NCBI RefSeq assembly: GCF_015832195.1
Contig: NC_052046.1
Coordinates: 17,972,161 to 18,036,160, forward strand
DNA from: Motacilla alba alba
Taxonomy: Eukaryota > Chordata > Aves > Passeriformes > Motacillidae
Direction: 5' to 3'
Length of the DNA stretch: 64,000 nt
Shown: positions 51,416 through 64,000 of the stretch, piece after piece
Numbering within the stretch: position 1 is the first letter of the stretch
Layout of the letters: the number at the start of each line of letters is the position of its first letter
Notes under the pieces: model-generated
The model's input: only the letters and a program-made list of their open reading frames with translations
Told to the model about the DNA's origin: nothing
The model's database searches: none
Position numbers and translations under genes: made by a program

Positions 51416-54400
51416 ACAATTTACTTTCCTAATGGACCATAAAATATCATGGCTCTTAATCCAGCTATTAACAAACAAACAAAAAAAGAAGTTATTTTGA
51501 GCTGGATATTTGTTTGATTCTGGTTTAACAGATTTTTTTTCCCTTATGACTGAAATAGTGAAAGTGCTTTATTTATGTAGAATTACTTTCCGCAAAGGTT
51601 TATAGGCATGCTACAAAGGATTTCCAGCACATTCCTCTCTAAGGTGAACAAGTTGGTTTTAAGAGGCTTTTAATGAGTCATAGAAATACGTGCACTATTT
51701 TACACATGAGTCACTACAAAATATGATCAAACATTATTTTTACATTTCTTAAGTAGGAACATTTTAAGTATATTTCCATGATGGCGCATATCAGGGCATT
51801 CTGTCTTCTGGTTATTTACTATTGCAATTATGGCTATTGCTGAAAAATAGAAAAAGTGCAGATAAAAAATTTCTAATATATATAAAATATTTATTAATAA
51901 AAATGTACAAATAAGAATATAGCAGAGTTCTTAATTTCAGCTAGTTAGGAATGGGTTGCTGTTGTATGACAATGAGGAAGATACTTTACATGTTTTTGTT
52001 GTCTGTTTTAATCACCTCACCTGTCTTTGATATTCCAGTCAAAACAAACTCCACTGTTTCATTTCAGTTTTAGGGATTTATAACTGTGGTTGAGTTTAAG
52101 AATTCATCATTCTTTTTATATGTAAGCCAAGAGCATTAAATAATCCCAGAGAATACAGTAGTATGTCTTGAGCCATCACTTCATAAGATGATGTTGGAAT
52201 GTTTATAGCAGCTGGACCTGGGACTGACAAAAGGAAGGGCTGATTTCTGTAGAAATAACAACCTGACATACTCATTAAGACCTTCCTTTCTGATATCCAG
52301 TGGTATGTGGGGCAACTTCCTTTCTCCCTTTTCCTTGACACAACTTGTTGAAGAGGAATGTGAAGGCTGGGTGTGATCTTCCCAACATCAGAGTGAAAGG
52401 AAGTAACATACCAAACAGATGATGGTATAAGTGCTGCTGAATCTAATTCCACCTCCACCCCTCTGGGTCACCACTCAGCAATATTTCAAAAGGCTAAAGT
52501 CAATAGTCATAACAAAAAGCCCATTCAAGATCTGTCAGTATTAGAAGTGGAGATAGAAGGAGAGCTAATTAAAAACTGAGTTTATTGATATGCTGCATGT
52601 TTTGTTTTTTTTTTTTTCTGGGTAAGCTGTGCTGTCACTTTGTAAGTTCAAAAGGTAAGGAGACTTCTACACCAAGTATGCACTGAGAAGTGCAGACTGC
52701 AACCCCTCTTTATAGAGCTGGGTAAACCTGTTCGGCATGAATAGCAGTACGCAGTAGTCTCCCGACAGGCTTTATTCTGATTTCAGTAATGAGAATGTCC
52801 CAATTTCTGATGGTACTATCTTTGAGGGAGAACATGGAAGGTGAGAGGTTTACATGTTTTATTAACCACCCACCTCTGCAACTCTCTCACATTTCTCATA
52901 TCTGATATTGCATTCATTTATGTGTGAAACACTTACAGGTACCCAACACCCAACAGATAATACTTTTTGACACCACCTTCCTGGAAAGGAATGATTAGTC
53001 AAACAGCACTTCTAAAGCATTCATGGAGGTAGGGATGTGGAGAGAGAGATAACACTGTCTGCCTTTCTAGGCAGGTCTACCTCTGCATGGTTTTTTTGCT
53101 TTCTGACTGCACTTCATGTTAAGCACGTCTGACTGCCTTCAATTTGCCTTTGCATCCAGAACATCAAGGGTATTAGGCTGAGGCTCAAGTGCATTGTGTG
53201 GGCATCACCTAAATGAGCATCTGTGTACTTGTGGCAGAATGTGTGCAGTGCTGTCCACCTGCAGACCCACTCCATGTAGTGGTGATAACCACTGAGCGAA
53301 GCTTGTTTAAATAATTGTCCCTGTGACATGGCCTGTCTTTAAAGGATTATTGTGACAGTCATAGGCAGACCCCAAATCCATGTCTGTGAAAACACTCTAG
53401 GTTAAGCATCTCACTGTTGAAGTTTAGCCTGTTGCGCACTGGCAGGGGAGATATAAGTTGTGAAGAAAATAAAGACACCAAGAAGCTGTAAGATGTCCAT
53501 TAACCAACTCCTGAGAGGACTAGACTGAGACTAGACTGAAACCAATTGCATTAAAGATAAGCCAGTCATGCTGTGCAAAGAACGAGCTGCTAACTACCCC
53601 ACAACCACACACACCTGATAGCACCAAATGCCCATTCACATTTGCTACCTTATCCATATTCTTCAGTACAGTTCGTACAATTTGTTTCTCTGTTCCCAAA
53701 TGCATATTTTAGGATCCTGTATACTGAATCTCAGAAAACTAGGAATTGTTTTTCACAGTGTTACACAAAAATTACAACAGTAGCTATGCATTGTATGACT
53801 CCTCCATAGTTTTTTGAAGAAGATCAGCTCTGTACTCTTGCACAACTTGACTGTGATGATGATGCAGTGTATATGAACGATGAAAGAAAATGATTTGGCA
53901 GAGAATTAAAAAAGTATAAAGATGAAAAGTACATTAAAATTTCCTTTCTAATCTTGAGAAGATATATAAACCTAGCAATATTAAGATGATTGCTTTGGGT
54001 TACTAGAATTTGAATATCATTTGATCTCCATTTAAAATATCTGCATATTTTTGTATGACAGACTTTGATAGCAAAGTCAGTGATAATGAGAGTTTGATGC
54101 TTTACTTATGGACACTTTTGCTTATAGCTCAGTGATACTTCTGTGAGATATCTTGTGATAATTTGTTTGAAAAGGAATTACCCTATAACATTTAATCATT
54201 ACTTCTCTGGTGTGTGGCTTGGTTAACATGCTTGAAATACCTGATTCAAATTACTTAGCCTTGATATAGGATTATCTCATCCTTTAAGACATACTGATTT
54301 TTGCCACAGCACAAAGTGCTTGCACTCCATAATACAGATATGCAGAGCATGAAGATTTATACCTGTCCACAGATGTGCTGAAATTCTCTAGAAATTCAGG

Positions 54401-55609
54401 ACAAATAGCAATACATAATACCAAAAAAATACTAATTAGAATAAGCATTTTGCAAACCTGCTGTAAAAAATATAAAAAACAAGACAATGCATTCTGAAGG
54501 AACAACAAATGATACAAAGCCAGTTGCAGGAAATGCATTGTGTAAGTACTGTGTGCTGAAATTCCATATTTAAAACATATAGGTTTAGAATCTGCTTTAC
54601 AGCATCATTTAACAGCTAAGGTGATTACAGCAAGCTTAAAATGGAAGGGTGGCAGAAAACCACCAACCAATTAAAGGGTAACAAGAACATAGAAAACACA
54701 GTGAGTTTTTTGCTTTTTTTTAAATTGATATGGAAGAAAAATTACTGAGTTACTTTCAAGCAGTACAAACAACCAATATCGAATGGGTCAGCATTATGAT
54801 TTTCTAATTTTTTTTTAATTAGAGGGAGAACAAAGTTAGTTTGTTTAGTCGTAGATAGCCAGGGTTTAAAGGAGCACTCAGGAGGAAGAGTGTCACTACA
54901 GAAAAGCCAGATTAATTGTTTCAGCTGGTATTGGCCATGGACAATGGGTTTGGCTCAACATCCTCTCACAAAAGAAAGAGAGAATCTACAGTTTTCACTG
55001 TCAATATAGAAGTAAATATTTAAAAGAATGTTTTAGAAGACATTCTCAAAACTAAAATTAAAAAATTGCTGTGATCAAAAGGACTCTTAATATGTCACTT
55101 AAACATAGTTCAGTAGGCACAGAAGATAGTTAGCACAATGTTAGTCTTTAAAAAAATATGCGGAGAAATATCCTTGGAGGCATATACCAAAACACCTGGC
55201 ACCTGTACCCTGTATATTTATAACTGTAACAAAATAGGAGAACTGAACATTAACCATCATAAAATCATGGAACCACATATTTACTATTTGACTTCCTTTT
55301 GGAGGAGGAAGGATTTTTTTTTTGCAGGTAATGCCTCACTAATCTACTAGAACTCTATTATGGAGCTGAAATGTTGTCCATATGTAGATCCCAATTATGA
55401 ATCTGAACATGTAAAAAAAGGCTTTGACATAGGTCTTTATTTATGAATCATGCTCCAAAGTTCTCACAGGACAAGCGAGCTTATGAGGGGAAAGGCAATT
55501 AAGACATAAGAAGCAAGTAGTAACAACAAAGAGTCATCTTTCAGGTAAAGATTTCTAGCAAAAATGAAGGTCCACCTCTGCCTTCTCTAGCTGGCCAGCT
55601 TCCTGTTAA
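51416..55609. other. Unannotated AT-rich stretch
   Basis: Non-coding. A short T run lies at 52605-52618 and a small duplication (GACTAGACTGA) at 53518-53538. An AATAAA following a GATATAA box at 53451-53476 resembles an LTR core, but nothing else supports it. Confidence 0.45.
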
Positions 55610-56640
55610 TTGATTCGGTATAGGGATAAATTGTGACTTGGGAATGTTTGCAGATTACACATAAGTATTAGGACAGACCAGTCATAAGGTGATGGCATAG
55701 GGATTCAGAAAGATTTTTTAAATTGAAAAGCAAGATGACAAAATGGCAAATTAAATGTAAGGCTAGAAAGTATGAAATAATGCACATGGGAAAAAAATAG
55801 CTATTGTTAGAAGTTTGCAACAGCCTCTAAATTAACACCCTAGAAAGAGTTTTTTGAAAGCATTGCTTCACTGTGGGTTAGCCCCCAAGTAATAATGCTA
55901 GAAATTATTTCTGTCTTCTGTTTATATGGGGGAAGAGAAACCAGGGGATGGCTTCCAGGGTTTGTCAGTAACTTAACTGTGAGTGTCCTCAAATATTAAC
56001 AAATAAATAAAGAATAATTAAAAAAAAACCCAAAACTGCTCTGTGCTACTGGAAAGCCATGGATTATCAGTGCCCTGAATATTGCAAGAAAACCTGAACA
56101 CCCTTTGTCAGAGAAGCAGCAATAAAAGTAGAAGATAGATTGAGAATGTTGTCAAAGTTGAACAGATGTATAGAATTGCTTCTGTCTGAGGAGAAATAAA
56201 GGGAGGAACTTAATCTGAGAGACTAACAGGTCCCACATAACTGTGGAGAGCCTGAAGTGTCAAAATGTAGAAATGGCACAGAGAAGGTGATTAAAGCATC
56301 CTGTCCCACCATGCAAAAAATCAATAGGATCAGGTAAAAAATTATAACCAAATGCAATGGAAACTATCTCTCCAAAAAGTATATAATCAAATTAAGTTGT
56401 CCATTGTAATCGATTTGTAAAAAGCATAAGTGAATTAAAAAAGAACTTGGGCTGCTTCACAGATCACAGTCCATCATTGGCACAACTTCCAGTTTGACAA
56501 GTCCCTAAATTACTGACTAAGAGGAGTTGAGAAGATATATCAGTAGGAAGGTCACATGCTTCTTGCCTTATTTATTATGTTTGTAAGCCCTGACTGCTGA
56601 CTACTGTCTCAGCCACAGTGGTGGGGCAGATGAAGTGGTT
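55610..56640 (+). mobile_element. Ancient CR1/L3-type LINE relic
   Basis: Degraded plus-strand similarity to an old CR1/L3 element, in the expected order: a GTTTGCAGATTACAC segment at about 55646, a TGAAATAATGCACATGGGAAA segment at about 55770, an ATAGAATTGCTTCTGTCTGAG segment near 56170, and weak 3' UTR-like similarity to about 56640. There is no open frame. I have pattern similarity only, so the limits and the continuity of the 3' half are uncertain. Confidence 0.55.
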
Positions 56641-59600
56641 TCTTAAGTAAGTGAATGATTTTAAAATACATCCCTGGTGGTGAAAAAAAACACAAAGAAA
56701 CCTTATTCTGCTGGTACTCTAGTAATATGAATAATGTTTTATCTTAATGAAATCTTAATGGCAATTAATCATAAGGGTATCTTAACAAATATTTGCATTT
56801 TAATAGGAAAGACAGAAATTTTTATATTGAACATATTCTTGATTCTTCCTGTGTTCAGAGGAGCTGACTCACCAGCTGATGCTAATATCCAGATTGTACT
56901 AATATGTTCAAAATATAAGGGTGTAGAATTACTCATATTGCCACTTCATTAATTTACATACTAAATGTTCCTCATTTTACTGCTGTGAGTGAAAAATAGA
57001 GAAAATAACAAATAACAGAGAAGAGGTGGTGAAACTTTTCTCTTCCTCTGTCTAAACCCACATAGGCATTGGGACAAGAAAGTGTTGCTTTTATGGCAGA
57101 TATTTTAAGTGTAGGTATTAAGGCAATAGCAAAGATTTTGTTGGTGCTTTTTAAATGTTTGTCTTTGAAATCACTGAAAGTTTTGGAGCTGGGAAGGGAT
57201 TGCAGCTTTCATAAAACATATACAATAGGTTTATGAGCATGAACATCGAAACCAGTATTTTTTTGCATTTGCCTGGTAAATCCAGTCCTAATAGATCTAG
57301 ATGTCATGAAACCAAAATCTATGGTAATGCCCTGTCCCAGTGACATGCCAGAAAAATCACTTGCTTAGTCAGTGACCTTTGGAGAGGCAGTGTACAAGCT
57401 GTCTCCTGGGAAAGTCTCAAACCTAGAAAAGCCTGTTGTTTCATAGCCTATGTCTTAATGAAGGAACTGGAAGCACATGAATGCACACCCTTGTGCTTCC
57501 TCGCATACACACTCAATGTTGTCTAGGATGACATCTTGAGATTAAAGCATCTAATGATGCTCTGTCACATCAGGGACCAAGTAAAGCACCAAACATGTTC
57601 AGAATTAGCCATGCTTTGTCTCACTAAGGGGGAAACTTAATTGGATTTCTGATTGCTGTGTACTCTAACCATCAGTAGGAGAAAGAGAGTTTCTCCTTCT
57701 AAAGTGGGGACCCTTCAGACTTCACACTGGTCTGAAAAACTTTGCAAGGTTCACAGGCTGTACAGAATTACACTCCAAGTGTATAAAGGAGCAATGGTAC
57801 ACACGTACATATACACCCTCTTGGTCAGAAGGAATGGTTCATGTCATTAAATTACCTTCAGAATGACAGGGCACCCTGATGGCTCCCATTCCAAAAAATG
57901 ACCAGGGAATTTCTTTTGCTGAGTCGATTAGCAAATTCCTATTCCTAGGAAATAGAAAAATCACAAGGAAATCTGAAAAATACAGTCCTTCTGAGAGAGG
58001 TGAGATGTGATTTCCAAGATGAAGACCCTGTGGTAAAGGGAGATATCTATCTTGTGCATACCTGCTTGAGCAGAGGTGAGTTTGCTCCTTTCAGATTCCC
58101 TCTCTTTCTATGTTTACAATCTTTCTGCCTGTGATGGGTCACTGAGTGCAGGGTGGCAGCTAAGGACAGTAATGCAGGAGAGATTGTGGGCATTTTGTCT
58201 TCTTTTCAGATCTTTGCTATAATATGCAATGCCAAAGAAGAGAAGAGAAGCCACCTGATAGAAAACTTATGCTAAGATTGCTACCAGCATCCCTGGAGGA
58301 GTGAGAAGGTGCAAAGAGAAGCTCATATACCCCCAGATCATTATGAATTCCACAGATGTTCTTTGTATTTTATATTTACTTATATAACAATTTGTATTAT
58401 TTTGATACTTTTAGAGGCCACATTGGGTTGAGTAAGGGCTTTGATTTCATAATACTTCTAAGCACATTTGAACAGTTTCCACCGACTACACAGAAAGCCA
58501 CTACTGTTTGTAATTCTAGCATGTGCAACATACATACTGTAGAACCAGATAAAATTGGCATCTGTTTGCTATGACAAACCTAGGCAAAGACCTTCAAGAC
58601 CAGAAAATGCCTCAGTTTTAGCGTGACCTGAAGAAAGAATCTTATGTCTTGATCTCCAAACCACAGCTCCTGGCTCTCATGAGACGGCTTTCAAGTTAAT
58701 TGTCTCCTGAAGGTTATTTCTCAGGCTCTTGGTAATTCTATTGGCTTACTTGGCTTGTTACTCAAGCCTGGCATTGTCTTTTGGTTATTCCTGGTATTCA
58801 TCTTCTTGCTGCTTATCTTGGCCTGTCTGTTTCTCATCCTCCCTCAACAGAGTTGGCATTACTACCTTCCCAGGCTCTTCTCTTAGAAGATCTTACAATT
58901 TTTTTTCATCTCCCAAGGCATATCTATTAATTCTCCTAGCTGTTTCCTTATCTCTACCAAGTTTCTCACCTGCTTGTTTCCCCAGAGCTGTTACAGTGCA
59001 GCTCTTATTTATTCTGTGACATTTTTTACCTCCTTCACCATACTACTTTGTCACATGTTCCATTTGCCCATGGATTTAATCTCTTCTAATCTCTTAACTT
59101 CTCTCCTCTCCCAGCTGATTTGGTTGTAGTAGGGTTGCTATGACAACCCCTGCTTTGCCAATTCTAGTCTGTCAGAGCAACTAGTGTGGCAACAGGGATG
59201 GACTACACAGATATTTAATAGGTCTGCCAGGTTCAGACAGTTCATGGTGCATCCAGCACCATGGATGGGCAGGCAGAACACCCTAAACTTGGGCTATAAG
59301 ATGTATCAGTATATCAGTAGGACAGCAAATATCAGTAGGACAGCAAATAGGAAATAGGACTGAGTTTATGGCTGTAGTTTTGCGCAGGGACTTTTGAGAA
59401 ATGAAAACATATTCACAAAGGTAGATGACAGTATTTGCATCAGTGACAAAAGAAATGTCTAGCAAGGATTTCACATCTCTCAGACAGCCTGTCCCAAAAT
59501 ACACATCACCCTGTGCCCAGGCCTGCAGTTTCTTTTGTGGTTTCACTGATGCCCTTTGACAGCACCAGAGAGTGAGGTGATTGCAGAGCTGGGTTCCTCT

Positions 59601-61694
59601 GAGTCCTCCAGGAACATGTGCCCTCTGTAGCTTTTCCAGACCTGCTGGTGGTGTTTCCTTTTCTGTCTCAAGAGCTGTTACCCTTTCACTGCTCACACCA
59701 GCATCACTAGCACCAGGCCCAATTACTCTGAGAAAACCCATTTATGGGCTGTAACTCTGAGCAGTGTAAGAGCCTCCCCAGGCTGGTGGGCCTCACTGCA
59801 AGTCAGCAACATGCAAGTGCAATGAGCTTGACTTCAGTCTTTGCCTGGGGCCTCTGTAAGCTTTTCACCTTCTCTCTCTAGCACTGTGAGCTCTTGTAGC
59901 TCAGAAGATTTTGTGTAGTGATTTATTCCTGCTTGCTGCACTGAGATCAAAAAACTCTTTACTTAGTTGTTTTTTTTTTTTCATTCTTCATTGCAATTCT
60001 GTGCTCAGCAATTGTTTCTTTTTCCTCAATGTCACCTGTATTGAAGGTAAAAGGTATAGGCCATAAATAAATGTTGTTAGTTTTAACTAGATTATTTTCA
60101 GACAAGAGAAAGGATTTTCTGCATCATATATTTTCACTACAGCATGCACTGAGTTCTTCTCTTCAGAGTTTTATCATGTTCAGATTACCAGCACTTGGAA
60201 TGTACGTGGGTTGTGATTTTAATTTGCTTATTAATGAAAAAGCAGCATTACATCAATGGCATTTGTGCAGATGAATCCCTCTGCTATGATGAAAGAATTT
60301 ATCTTCATACTTTAAGAATGCAATTCTCCTGAGTCAAGTTCTGCTAATCAGAAACTATAAACAGCCCTGCTCTGATGAGCAATACCAAGTATGGGGAATG
60401 CAGGTAATCAAAAGAATGTGGCTTTGCAGGCAAAACCCCTGAAAATGTGCAAGGGCTTCTGTGCAGCATACTCCTGGTGTTCATAAAAATAAGTAACTAT
60501 AAATGAGAGTATTACATTTTTAACATGTAGGAGTTGCAAAGCACAGTGACTCAGAGGTACAATTAACAAATTTTATTATTGGAGACAGAAATAACATGCA
60601 ATTATGCAGCAATAAGACAAACATTTGGAATCAACCTTTTCTTGGTCATCTCCTACACATTGCCATTTCTTGCTTTGAGCCATGTCAGAAACCTCTTACT
60701 AAATAAACCTTTTCTGGAAGAGCAAGCTTTTTATCTGAACAGGAGATCTCCTAAATTAGAGGCAGAGCAATAAATTTCCACTTGGAGGCTTTGCTCCACC
60801 TTTTCTCTGATAGTAGTAGACTAAGCAAAGTCATTACTGAGAAAGAAGTAGAAAGGAAACCAGATTGCTGGAGATGTCTCCCATACACTGTGATGCTGCT
60901 TTTAAAGGTTAGTATTGGCTGCAAATTGGTGCTGTGTTTTGTAATTCTGTTCCTTAGGCAATACTAGGTGGATAAGAAAAGAAAGCATTAGGTCAGAGCA
61001 AAGCCACTCAGCATTCGACTCTAGAAGGTTTTGGGAAATTTTTGAAGGTCCCTGAAACATTTTAAAAGTGAACATGCTTTTAGTGAACATCCAAGGTGCA
61101 GAAGCCATGAAGATATGTAATGCGCTGAGTTCCGTCATATGAAAAGTAGGGACTTTTTGTCCTTAACAACATGTTTAGTTGGGATAAGATGGTGAGATTG
61201 TGAAAACAAAAATCAGATTGGCAAACATATTGTTCAGGGTTTACAAAGTTATCAAAATTATGAGTAAAACTGAAAGAAAAGGAACTGTCTTTTGGATCTA
61301 AAGTGCTTCTACCCATGCTACATATGCATCTTAGACAATCACAAGCAAAGGGTTAAAATTTTTAGTGATTTGTAATAAGTCATTGTCTTAGGCTCTTGTT
61401 GAACAATTCAGAAAAATTAAACTTTTTTTTTGCCTCGTGGCCTAATTTTCCTCACTCACAAGCAAATTAGTTGTCTTAACGGATGATATTAAGCAGATAA
61501 AAAGGGCAACATAATTCAGGATGACATGCAAAACAAATTCCTCAAATCTATCCATTTCACAGTCCTCAGCTTTGAAGAGGCTGTGGCTAAATCAGCATCT
61601 TGCTCACCCTCCACCAGCCAGCCTTTGCCATGGGGTCTGCAGATGGAGAACTGCTCTGTCCCCTCTCTTTCCATTGGGTATCTGATCACCTGCA
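56641..61694. other. Unannotated stretch with one small duplication
   Basis: Non-coding. The 152-residue minus-strand frame at 59283-59741 and the 96-residue frame at 58729-59019 have no recognisable family. An 18-bp perfect duplication lies at 59311-59346. Confidence 0.45.
59311..59346. repeat. Perfect 18-bp tandem duplication
   Basis: ATATCAGTAGGACAGCAA occurs twice back to back. Confidence 0.9.
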
Positions 61695-62128
61695 GGGCCC
61701 TGATTGTCCCCCTGTGCTGGGCACTGGTGAGGCCGCACCTCGAGTGCTGTGTCCAGCTCTGGGCCCTCACTGCAGGAAAGACACTGAGGAGCTGGAGAGA
61801 GTCCAGAGAAGGGCAACGGAGCTGGGGCAGGGTCTGGAGTACAGGTCCTGTGAGGAGTGGCTGAGGGAGCTGGGAGTGTTTATCCCGGCGAAAAGGAGGC
61901 TCAGGGGAGACCTTATCACTCTTTATCACTGCCTGAAAGGAGGCTGTGGCCAGGTGGGGGTTGGCCTAATCTCCCAGCAGGACAAGGGGAAATGGCCTCA
62001 AGTTGTGCCAGGGGAGATTCAGATTGGGCATTAGGAAGGATTTCTTCATGGTGTTATGGATGTAATTGCCAATTTAATTTATCAATAATTTGCGGGAGCT
62101 GAATTATGATATAAAACAAAGTACAAAA

Positions 62129-62134
62129 TTTATT
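62129..62134 (-). promoter_or_regulatory. LTR poly(A) signal
   Basis: Minus-strand AATAAA inside the LTR, about 185 bases downstream of its TATA box. Confidence 0.6.
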
Positions 62135-62318
62135 TCGCGCAAATTGACAGAATTTCGGTAAGCCACGGATCGGACAGAGTCTAGCCCGGGAATAGACCCT
62201 GGGTGACACGCTGAGCAACCCCAAGCACTGGCAGCTTCGGAGTGCGGCGGCACATCGAGTCTCCTCCACGCAGATCTTTTATCCTATTTTTCTTGCCACG
62301 GGCTAAGAAGTCCATTGT

Positions 62319-62328
62319 CCTTTTTATA
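62319..62328 (-). promoter_or_regulatory. LTR TATA box
   Basis: TATAAAAAGG on the minus strand. It is the clearest core promoter element in the window. Transcription would start near 62295 and run leftward. Confidence 0.6.
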
Positions 62329-63068
62329 ACCAAACAAGTTCCAAAGGTTTCTCTGGTCCAGTAGAATGGTATCTGATGGAAGGCGGTCCTGTCCTCGATG
62401 TCTTCAGGAATAATTCATCGGCTTCTGGTCTTGTGCTAGACAGGACTAAGCTTAACAATACACACAGTCACATCCCGAGAGAGATATCCTTGTTATCACC
62501 CTGAATTCCGATACTCAGCTCTTACTGGAAATCTCTTTTACAAACCGAGAGGTTTCCCAGAAATGTGTTAAAATTCTAAACAGTGTGTTCTCCCCCCCTC
62601 CAGTCGGGAGTATCCAGGTGTACTGCCGATGGCGTAATTCCCTGTGTGGTTGCAATCTTGAAATCAAGGGTCCCTGTTGGATTTCACATGTAAATGGAGT
62701 CTATTGGTATGGTATGTGTTGGTGTTTTACTGCAGACTGACTTTTCTTGGGTTTTTCCCTGAGAACATGTCCAGATGTAACTCTCCTTATATCCCTTTTT
62801 ACTTTAATATCTATCTACTTTATTATTTTATATTATTCTGAATCTATTTCTCTATTCTAATAAATATGAATTTTGACACTCATTCATAACAATGGGAAGG
62901 GTTGTCAAGCATTGGAACAGACTGCCTGATGAAGTGGTAGAGTTACCATGCTTGGAAGTGTTCAGAAAGCTTGAGGACATGGTTTGGAGCTTAATGTGGT
63001 GGTGCTATGTTAATGGTTGGCCTTGATGATCTTAAAAGGTCTCTTCCAACCTTAAGGAGTCTACAATG

Positions 63069-64000
63069 TGCAGGCAGACCTACCTGGCCTCTCCATCTTG
63101 AAGGTAGGAAATTTCTCAGACACACGCAACAAAAATATGCTTTTGATCCCTGAAACAAAATCTAATGTCATACTTTATCTTTCACAGAGGAGTGATTTTT
63201 AAGGATTTCCAAGGCAGCAGTGTTGTCAGTTTGGTGTTTTTTTTTTTTTTTTAACTTGTAACTGGAATGTCTAGACCAGATTTCTACACTTCCCCATAAT
63301 CAGAAAATTTTCTCACCAAAATGCTGTACAAACACAGCGCTCTCTTTAATCTCCAGAGAGGATTCTGGACTGCTGACTTATATCTACAGCTTCTAAATCT
63401 CCAATTGCACTGAACTCCATGATTTTTTGCTCTTTGCAGAACTACATTGAGGAAATACTCCCCTGAATCTATCTTTGATCATAGTGTCCTTCTGCAGTTT
63501 ACAACAAGACAACAGGTCTCACATTCTGGTCCAAGCTGCCACAGTGCTTTAGGAAATGGTGTGAGCTTTGAGGCAGAGTCAGTGCAGGGGCATCCAACAG
63601 TGATCTAAATTCTGATGGGGAAGCAGTAAGAGGTACTGAAGCCTCACTGTGTTACTTAAAGGTAGTGGTTATGGGTATGACAGCATAAAACCAACGTGGT
63701 CTACAGAGGGAAAAAAAAGATAGCTTTATACTTTGGACAGCAGAAAGTATCAGTCGACAAAATAACTGCTGTTGCCTTCTTGTAAATCTTGTCTTTATTT
63801 TGGAGTTGGTAATATATTGCAACTTTTTCTCAATGAGTAGTAGACAATATCCTCGGGTCTTAGGAAGAGCTCTCTGAGCACCTGAAGTATTTGGTGGATT
63901 TGTTATCATGAAGAGCATACTGTTAGTTTATTTTTTTTCTGTTTTGAAGGGTTTTGAGATATCAGCCAGGTAAACTCTGCAATTCTCTTTTCAAGAAAAA
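63069..64000. other. Unannotated stretch with a T16 run
   Basis: A T run lies at 63237-63252. Otherwise non-coding, with no recognised feature to the window edge. Confidence 0.5.

Larger units (their letters stand above)
62052..62891 (-). mobile_element. Solo ERV LTR (class I-like), inserted in CR1 copy D
   Basis: An 840-bp LTR with perfect 7-bp inverted termini, TGTTATG...CATAACA, flanked by the 4-bp duplication ATGG (62048-62051 and 62892-62895). Removing it restores the CR1 reading exactly. On the minus strand it has a TATA box, TATAAAAAGG (62328-62319), and AATAAA (62134-62129), so the LTR is in minus orientation. Roughly 25 CpG sites remain in an otherwise AT-rich setting. That suggests a fairly recent insertion, since methylated CpG decays quickly. 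A 4-bp duplication fits class I (gammaretrovirus-like) integration. No internal retroviral genes remain. Confidence 0.92.
61695..63068 (+). mobile_element. CR1 LINE copy D, split by an LTR insertion
   Basis: Plus-strand CR1 3' end in two parts, 61695-62051 and 62892-63068, which join directly across the inserted LTR. The first part encodes [15 protein letters not shown] then, after the shared frameshift near 61765, ELERVQRRA and [19 protein letters not shown]. It runs into the GGGCATTAGGAAGGATTTCT segment. The second part continues with GGAACAGACTGCCTGATG and the 3' UTR, GGCCTTGATGATCTTAAAAG. It differs from copies A and C by about 9 of 255 bases in the shared block. It lies in the opposite orientation to A and C. 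Confidence 0.92.

Noticed and set aside
53440..53545. GATATAA followed by AATAAA as an LTR core
   Set aside because: No TG/CA ends, no target duplication and no U5-like sequence that I could define.
1..64000. CRISPR arrays, operons or other prokaryotic systems
   Set aside because: Repeat families and sequence texture are vertebrate. No array of spaced direct repeats and no bacterial-type gene clusters are present.

Overview
This 64 kb window looks like bird genomic DNA, most likely from a songbird. The evidence is the repeat content. There are several CR1 LINE copies, truncated at the 5' end, whose 3' tails are built on the ATTCTATG octamer. There are solo endogenous-retrovirus LTRs of avian type and a few very old CR1/L3-type relics, and I saw no mammalian-type Alu, L1 or B1 sequence. 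The species call is an inference from repeat style, not from a gene.

I could not recognise any cellular protein-coding exon, tRNA, rRNA or known ncRNA. The open frames on both strands are either decayed CR1 reverse-transcriptase fragments, translations of simple repeats, by-products of the GC-rich island, or chance frames. The window is best read as intergenic or deep-intronic DNA.

Layout. 0.8-5.3 kb: CR1 copy A (minus), a solo LTR with a perfect 5-bp target duplication (1800-2443), then a longer and older CR1 copy B (minus). 5.67-6.17 kb: a minus-strand solo LTR with a perfect 6-bp duplication. 8.40-8.63 kb: an uninterrupted TTCCC array. 13.8-14.5 kb: an ancient LINE relic. 17.3-17.8 kb: a CR1 3' end. 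19.2-19.6 kb: a probable LTR. 21.84-21.91 kb: a near-perfect foldback. 35.44-35.96 kb: the only dense CpG island, followed at 36.4-36.6 kb by an LTR-like promoter/poly(A) module. 38.4-38.9 kb: an ancient CR1 3' end. 48.9-49.9 kb: a minus-strand ERVL-type LTR with internal repeats. 50.67-51.4 kb: CR1 copy C. 55.6-56.6 kb: another ancient relic. 61.7-63.07 kb: CR1 copy D, split by a CpG-rich 840-bp LTR with 7-bp inverted termini and a 4-bp duplication. Short tandem repeats and poly(T) runs are scattered between these.

The most informative observations are four. CR1 copies A and C, about 49.8 kb apart, share a 349-bp block with one mismatch although their flanks are clearly diverged. Copies A, C and D share one apparent single-base frameshift. 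The orphan CpG island is the only promoter-like site for a possible unannotated transcript. Three solo LTRs carry 4-, 5- and 6-bp target duplications, which points to three different retrovirus classes. I found no operon-like or defence-like system, and nothing I would call a new biological system.
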